From: Lentisphaerota bacterium
GTDB taxonomy: Bacteria; Verrucomicrobiota; Kiritimatiellia; RFP12; UBA3636
Assembly: GCA_012511845.1 (NCBI GenBank)
Contig: JAAZFF010000332.1
Span: forward strand, 1 to 19,663
Length of the DNA stretch: 19,663 bases
Direction: 5' to 3'
Below are positions 15,908 through 19,663 of this stretch, in pieces. Within the stretch, counting starts at the first letter, position 1, and each line of letters begins with the position of its first letter. The notes below the pieces were generated by a model. The model was not told the origin of the DNA, searched no databases, and was given only the letters and a program-made list of their open reading frames with translations. The position numbers and the translations under genes were made by a program.

Positions 15908-16789
15908 ATGAAACACTTTAAAACATTCAAGCTGCTCGCTCTTGCAACCTCAACCTTCCAGCCTTTGAAAGCTCAAAGCTCTTCCGGTCTGAAAGTAGCA
16001 GCTGTAATGCAATATACAGAGTATGTTCTGGGAGAAACTATTCCCATAGGGGTAACGGTTGCCAATTCCGGCACATCGGTATTCATTGTCGATGATTATC
16101 CACCTTACACTGAAAACGGTTTGGTAATCCAGGTTCGCAATTCCAAGGGCAATCTTTTGCCGACTAAAACTGACAAGCCATTTATTGACGCCATCTCTGT
16201 CAAATCGGGTGAGAAACAAACGGTTGTTGTACGAATTGAAGAATTTTATGACATGACGGTACCGGGGCGCTATCTCATCAGTGCCGTTGTAAACCGCGGT
16301 TCCGCAGTTTCGACTTCCAATCTTTTTTCGATATCTGTTGTGAGCGGTTTTGAAATCAGCAGCACATCACGAATTAAAGCAGGTTTTGATGATGTATCGC
16401 TAAACTACACTTTGCTGTATTGGCCTCGCAAGGAGAGAGAACATCTTTTTATACGTGTTACAGAAGACCCGCCCGGCAGTATTACAGGATTTGCCCATCT
16501 GGGAAATGTCGTCCGGATAACCCAGCCCACCATTGAATTTCCCGGTGGCAATGCAGTAGTAGTAACACACCAGACTTCGCGTGACCATTTCACACGGACA
16601 ACAGTTGACTTCTCAAGAGACAGACCAATTGAGAAAAAAGAGGAAATGGTCAATGCTCATGCCTTGCGTGAAGAAATCGTAATGCGCCATGTATCGAATC
16701 AGATGCAGGATCTTCCGGAGGAGCCGTCAAAAAAGAAAGAACGAGGTTTCTTTTCCAGGCGAACTCGCCGCGTTACTGATGAGAAATAA
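15908..16789 (+). CDS. Probable exported protein of unknown function
   Basis: The 293-residue product starts with MKHFKTFKLLALATSTF and a likely cleavage site after LKA near residue 22, a short Sec signal. Residues about 25-140 look like an all-beta domain of the immunoglobulin/bacterial surface type (GETIPIGVTVANSGTS, VPGRYLISAVV), with a second beta-rich part to about 240. The C-terminus is charged and low-complexity (KKKERGFFSRRTRR). The ATG lies one nt after the gmhA stop and an AGGG is about 4 nt upstream, so it is almost certainly cotranslated with gmhA. I do not recognise the family; a periplasmic or envelope role is inferred from the signal and neighbour. The ATG at 15908 is preferred to any earlier in-frame codon, which would lie inside gmhA and destroy the signal. 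Confidence 0.8.
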   Translation: MKHFKTFKLLALATSTFQPLKAQSSSGLKVAAVMQYTEYVLGETIPIGVTVANSGTSVFIVDDYPPYTENGLVIQVRNSKGNLLPTKTDKPFIDAISVKSGEKQTVVVRIEEFYDMTVPGRYLISAVVNRGSAVSTSNLFSISVVSGFEISSTSRIKAGFDDVSLNYTLLYWPRKEREHLFIRVTEDPPGSITGFAHLGNVVRITQPTIEFPGGNAVVVTHQTSRDHFTRTTVDFSRDRPIEKKEEMVNAHALREEIVMRHVSNQMQDLPEEPSKKKERGFFSRRTRRVTDEK

Positions 16790-16814
16790 TTTCTGCAGGG
16801 TCCACTTATTATCT

Positions 16815-17243
16815 TTACAAGCCTGTTGACCCAAATCCCCCATCGGCTCTTGCTGTTTCAGAAAGAACAGTTTCTTCTTCTATTTTAACGCGAATAACAG
16901 GGCATATCACCATTTGCGCGATGCGCATCCCTTTTGATACAGGGAAGGCTTCATTTCCAAAATTAGCCAATATAACACGGATTTCACCTCTGAAGCCCTC
17001 ATCAACTGTACCGGGTGAATTCAGTATTGATAATGCATTCCGCGCAGAAAGTCCGCTTCTCGGCCGGATCTGGGCTTCAGTGCCGGGAGGGAGTTCAATG
17101 GCGAGTCCTGTGCGAATAACTACATATCCTCCGGCTGGTATAACTTTGTCTTCAATAGAGCATATATCCATACCGGAATCATCAGCATGGGCATAAGAAG
17201 GCAGAATTGCATCAGATGCCAATCTTTTAATTTTAATCTTCAT
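16815..17243 (-). CDS. dut: dUTP diphosphatase
   Basis: Trimeric dUTPase that hydrolyses dUTP to dUMP, keeping uracil out of DNA and feeding thymidylate synthesis. All five motifs are present: DSGMDI (22-27), RPRSGLS (61-67), NSPGTVDEGFRGE (75-87), GMRIAQMVI (105-113) and RADGGFGSTG (132-141). The length of 142 residues is typical. The start ATG 17243 has GGAGAG about 10 nt upstream, overlapping the end of the deacetylase-like gene, whose stop is 6 nt before it. Cotranscription is likely, although no functional link is obvious. It ends convergent with the exported-protein gene, 25 nt apart. Confidence 0.95.
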   Translation of the reverse strand: MKIKIKRLASDAILPSYAHADDSGMDICSIEDKVIPAGGYVVIRTGLAIELPPGTEAQIRPRSGLSARNALSILNSPGTVDEGFRGEIRVILANFGNEAFPVSKGMRIAQMVICPVIRVKIEEETVLSETARADGGFGSTGL

Positions 17244-17249
17244 TCGCTA

Positions 17250-18359
17250 TTATCTCTCCAGAGATTCGTTTTGAATTATTGTTTTTACTTCATCATTCAA
17301 GTTTAATTCAACAGGCATAATATCTACTTCGTACTCCAGTTTAATCGGCGGATGACCAAGTGCTGATTCCCGTTTGACTGAAATTTTTGGAACTGTTGTC
17401 TCAAAATATCTAACAATACAAGACTTGTCAAAAACTGATATTATTAAAGGAAACACTATATCTGATGGCAAATCGATTTCGAAAGTTTTATTAGAATCAA
17501 AATCAGCGATTTCACCTCTTGCAACAGGTTTGATTACCTCTCCCTGCAAATTTGAGTCGTATACAAGCACCGACATGTCCATTGATGGTCCTGCAGGATG
17601 AGTTATACGTACTTTTCCGAAAACACCCGATGAAATAGATTCGATTACTTCTGCATTAAAAACATGACGTCCCCCCACAACACGCAGTCTCGGCAGCGCA
17701 AGGAAATCAGTTTCAGCACCAATCTTTGCAATTTCATTGCCGTAGCGCATAGCGAATTTAATTTTTGCTCTTTTTGCATCGTCAGCCAGTTTTGATGTAA
17801 AAGCACCGAATGGGTAACTGAAGATGGAGGATTTAAAATCTGTTGCTCTTTTTATATCTGTTCGTGATGCACGAATTTCATTGAAAGGATTTATGTGACG
17901 TTCCAGATCGACATAGTTACGGGTATGTCCACCAAATATGAAAACGTCTCCATCCATTTCATTTTTGATTTCGCTCCACGTCAGCATCGGCTCTCCGTTA
18001 AGCATAAGTCTTCCTGCCGGGTCAGGTGCCATATATGTTGTTGCCAAATTTATGATTGCGCTGTAATTCTGCTCCTGTAAAACAGGTTTTACATTGGATA
18101 AAAGACTTCTATAAGCGTTATCGAACGTTATAACAAATGGTCTTTCCGGCAGTGGTATACCCCAAATTGCATACGCTCGCAAACGGGAAGGTGAAACAGT
18201 TTTATATTCATCAGCCGCAAGGGCTTCTATATGGGCATGAAAGTCTTCGGCAGATACATCATAAATGCCGCTCACTGAGTCCGAAACCCGATCGTAAAGC
18301 AGTATTGGAACTTCAACTGTTGGCAGGAAGAACCTTGCTCTCAAAAGCATTCCCAGCAA
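17250..18359 (-). CDS. Polysaccharide-deacetylase (NodB)-like protein with altered active site
   Basis: The fold is recognisable from the order PILLYDRV (18-25), FVITFDNAYRS (75-85), GGHTRNYVDL (143-152) and FSYPFGAF. In active NodB-type enzymes the second motif is TFDDG, where both Asp matter, and the third is HTxxH. Here the second Asp is Asn, the Gly is Ala, and the second His of the third motif is Tyr; the YH of the first motif is YD. Metal binding is therefore probably lost. The remaining 250-370 region is beta-rich and unassigned. The start given is a TTG at 18359. Upstream codons in the same frame to 18425 encode a good membrane anchor (KFKFLTTISATVILVLLG), but the only ATG with a GAGG ribosome binding site (18412) is one base out of frame at an A6 run. 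It follows the methyltransferase-like gene and precedes dut. Confidence 0.75.
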   Translation of the reverse strand: MLGMLLRARFFLPTVEVPILLYDRVSDSVSGIYDVSAEDFHAHIEALAADEYKTVSPSRLRAYAIWGIPLPERPFVITFDNAYRSLLSNVKPVLQEQNYSAIINLATTYMAPDPAGRLMLNGEPMLTWSEIKNEMDGDVFIFGGHTRNYVDLERHINPFNEIRASRTDIKRATDFKSSIFSYPFGAFTSKLADDAKRAKIKFAMRYGNEIAKIGAETDFLALPRLRVVGGRHVFNAEVIESISSGVFGKVRITHPAGPSMDMSVLVYDSNLQGEVIKPVARGEIADFDSNKTFEIDLPSDIVFPLIISVFDKSCIVRYFETTVPKISVKRESALGHPPIKLEYEVDIMPVELNLNDEVKTIIQNESLER

Positions 18360-18455
18360 AACGAGAATAACCGTCGCTGAAATTGTAGTTAAAAACTTGA
18401 ATTTTTTCTCATAGACGGTAAAACCTCATATTTGCTACCTTATTTTGCAGGAAGC

Positions 18456-19268
18456 CTAATCGAGCGTAAGCACTGCCTCCTGAATTTTCCTTCCGTCAGC
18501 TAAAACAGGCAAGGTTCTTTCTCGCCACTGGCGACGCCTGGCATGAACAGTTATAACGTAGCCTTTATTCCAGAAATTAAAGAAATCCAGTTGATCAGCG
18601 AGTTTATATTTCCAGCCGAGCTGCTTGCAGATTTGCATCTCGTCATGCCCAGTTAGAAAAAGCTTGAAGTCACGTATTCTTACAAGTTCCACAAAAAAGC
18701 GCGAAAAATACTCCTCTTCTATAACATCGAAACCATTTTTCAGGAATCCAAAGAGTCCGCGTCCTGTATATGCCCGGGTCAACAGACTGCTGTGTCCTTC
18801 GGCTGCTTTCTTCCGGAAAAAATTTATCAGACTCATTCTCTTGCGGTATTGCACACTTATAATCAGCGCTCCTGATGGTTTCAGAACTCTATTACATTCC
18901 TTTATGAAGTAATCGGGATCTCGCATTGCGGTGAGCATTCCAAGTGCCACAACAATAAAATCAAATGTATGTTGTTCAAAGGGAATTTCCCCACCTGCTC
19001 CCAGGCATGAAACTTCATCGTTTAAAAACTCGGACGCCTCACTTGCGTTTTGCGGTGAACGCGCCAGAGTCACCCATGTTCCACCGCATTCCCGCAAGAG
19101 TCCGCTCATTACTGGATTAGGCATACCGATATCTAATAGTACTTTGCCTTCAAGCTTTCTATGCGGCAAAAGCCCAAGTATGGCATCAACTTCCAGTCTT
19201 TGCGGAAGACGTTGCCTGAATCGATTTAAAACAATCTGAGATTGTGGAGTAAGAGAATCTAAATCCAT
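18456..19268 (-). CDS. Divergent class I SAM-methyltransferase-like protein
   Basis: A 270-residue protein with the general layout of a class I methyltransferase. Motif I is VLLDIGMPNPVMSGLL (43-58), where the usual GCGxG has become GMPNP, and the acidic residue expected at the end of strand 2 (VTGVD in typical members) is replaced around VTLARS. The post-motif region fits well: FDFIVVALGMLTAMRDPDYF (102-121) and RVLKPSGALIISVQ (127-140), as in type-11 methyltransferases. SAM binding may therefore be weak or absent. The C-terminal part, with GRGLFGFLKNGF, has no assignable motif. The ATG at 19268 lacks a good ribosome binding site. Substrate unknown; the deacetylase-like gene follows by about 44 nt or less, so they may act on one envelope glycan (inference). 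Confidence 0.75.
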   Translation of the reverse strand: MDLDSLTPQSQIVLNRFRQRLPQRLEVDAILGLLPHRKLEGKVLLDIGMPNPVMSGLLRECGGTWVTLARSPQNASEASEFLNDEVSCLGAGGEIPFEQHTFDFIVVALGMLTAMRDPDYFIKECNRVLKPSGALIISVQYRKRMSLINFFRKKAAEGHSSLLTRAYTGRGLFGFLKNGFDVIEEEYFSRFFVELVRIRDFKLFLTGHDEMQICKQLGWKYKLADQLDFFNFWNKGYVITVHARRRQWRERTLPVLADGRKIQEAVLTLD

Positions 19269-19383
19269 GAAACGTATGTTAGCAACTCATTGCTTAAAGT
19301 GTCAACAATCAGTTTCACTGTTTTTAATAAAATTATCATTTTCTGAACTTCTTATCTTGTGAAAGCTACGTTGACACCATTGG

Positions 19384-19399
19384 GCCCGGCAAGCCGGGC
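19384..19399. repeat. GC-rich perfect hairpin
   Basis: GCCCGGC, an AA loop and GCCGGGC give a perfect 7-bp stem at 19384-19399 in an otherwise AT-rich intergenic stretch. No T-run follows. It sits directly before the heptamer repeat and could be part of a small dispersed repeat or of an IS-end structure. Confidence 0.65.
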
Positions 19400-19427
19400 A
19401 GTGATCAGTGGACAGTGGGTAGTGAGC
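19400..19427. repeat. Four tandem heptamers of the form AGTGRNY
   Basis: AGTGATC, AGTGGAC, AGTGGGT and AGTGAGC follow one another without gaps, then AG begins a fifth unit. The AGTG core is exact in all four and the last three bases vary. The block abuts the hairpin at 19384-19399. Confidence 0.65.
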
Positions 19428-19488
19428 AGCATCAACTGTCCCGTCCTGATATACATTGACACTTATTTAACCCAAATAAGGAGATTAA

Positions 19489-19663
19489 ATGAGACAACAA
19501 ATAGTGTATAGTGAAGCATTCAAGTTGCGCGTTTTGCGTGCATTGGAGACAAGCGAAGTTGCATCTTTTAGTGCAGCACGTCGTCTTTATGGAATTGGCG
19601 GTGAAGGCACCATTAAAAGCTGGGCTTTAAAGTATGGTAAAGAACATTTGGTTGGCAAGGTAA
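19489..19663 (+). mobile_element. IS3-type transposase OrfA, truncated by window edge
   Basis: The visible 58 residues begin MRQQIVYSEAFKLRVLRALE and continue with a helix-turn-helix pattern (SFSAARRLYGIGGEGTIKSWALKYG), typical of the N-terminus of IS3-family OrfA proteins, which bind the IS ends and are expressed with OrfB by frameshifting. AAGGAG at 19478-19483 is a strong ribosome binding site 5 nt before the ATG at 19489. The left IS end probably lies between about 19437 (TGTCCCGTCC) and 19462 (TTGACAC); the right end, OrfB and target duplication are outside the window. Codons are in the same style as neighbours, so age cannot be judged. Confidence 0.8.

Larger units (their letters stand above)
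19297..19464. repeat. Scattered TTGACAC-type inverted and direct repeats next to the IS
   Basis: AAGTGTCAA at 19297-19305 is the exact complement of TTGACACTT at 19456-19464. GTGTCAAC (19299-19306) and GTTGACAC (19370-19377) form an 8-bp inverted repeat. The copy at 19456 lies just inside the presumed left end of the insertion sequence, so the copy near 19300 may be a remnant of another element end or a chance match. Confidence 0.4.

Noticed and set aside
19384..19427. CRISPR array
   Set aside because: The repeats are 7 bp with no spacers; this is a simple tandem repeat.

Overview
The window is a gene-dense stretch of a bacterial chromosome, almost entirely housekeeping genes, with one mobile element cut off by the right edge. 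A diderm (Gram-negative-type) host is suggested by a sedoheptulose-7-phosphate isomerase (gmhA, LPS heptose route), by DapF and Asd (meso-diaminopimelate), and by MurB/MurC. The C-terminal fusion of MurB to MurC and the mix of families are compatible with a PVC-superphylum lineage (Lentisphaerota-like), but that placement is inference; there is no rRNA here. TGA, TAA and TAG all end normal genes, so the standard bacterial code applies.

Layout. 3-461: 3' part of an unrecognised gene. 524-4038 (+): consensus sigma70-type promoter, then alr, dapF and rimO; rimO is interrupted by two in-frame stops in one short scrambled patch. 9221-4073 (-): asd, a Sfp-type phosphopantetheinyl transferase, thiD and a murC-murB fusion, convergent with the first group. 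Alr, DapF, Asd and MurC-MurB all feed peptidoglycan precursor synthesis (D-Ala, meso-DAP, UDP-MurNAc-L-Ala), so 0.5-9.2 kb is an envelope-precursor neighbourhood. 9222-9456: divergent control region. 9457-12093 (+): lemA and an HtpX-like M48 membrane protease with a long C-terminal extension. 12101-13177 (-): parB with no parA beside it.

13334-16789 (+): a compact set of five genes: a small basic protein of unknown function, pyrK (start overlaps the previous stop), pyrD (class 1B, TTG start), gmhA, and a probable exported protein. 19268-16815 (-): a divergent SAM-methyltransferase-like protein, a NodB/polysaccharide-deacetylase-like protein with altered catalytic motifs and a broken-looking N-terminus, and dut. 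19269-19488 holds a GC-rich hairpin, a 7-bp tandem repeat and inverted copies of a TTGACAC motif; from 19489 to the edge runs the start of an IS3-type OrfA transposase.

I did not find a clearly new defence, mobile or biosynthetic system. The items most worth a second look are the rimO lesion, the one-base frame offset at the start of the deacetylase-like gene, the loss of its metal-ligand residues, the MurC-MurB fusion, and the repeat cluster next to the IS.
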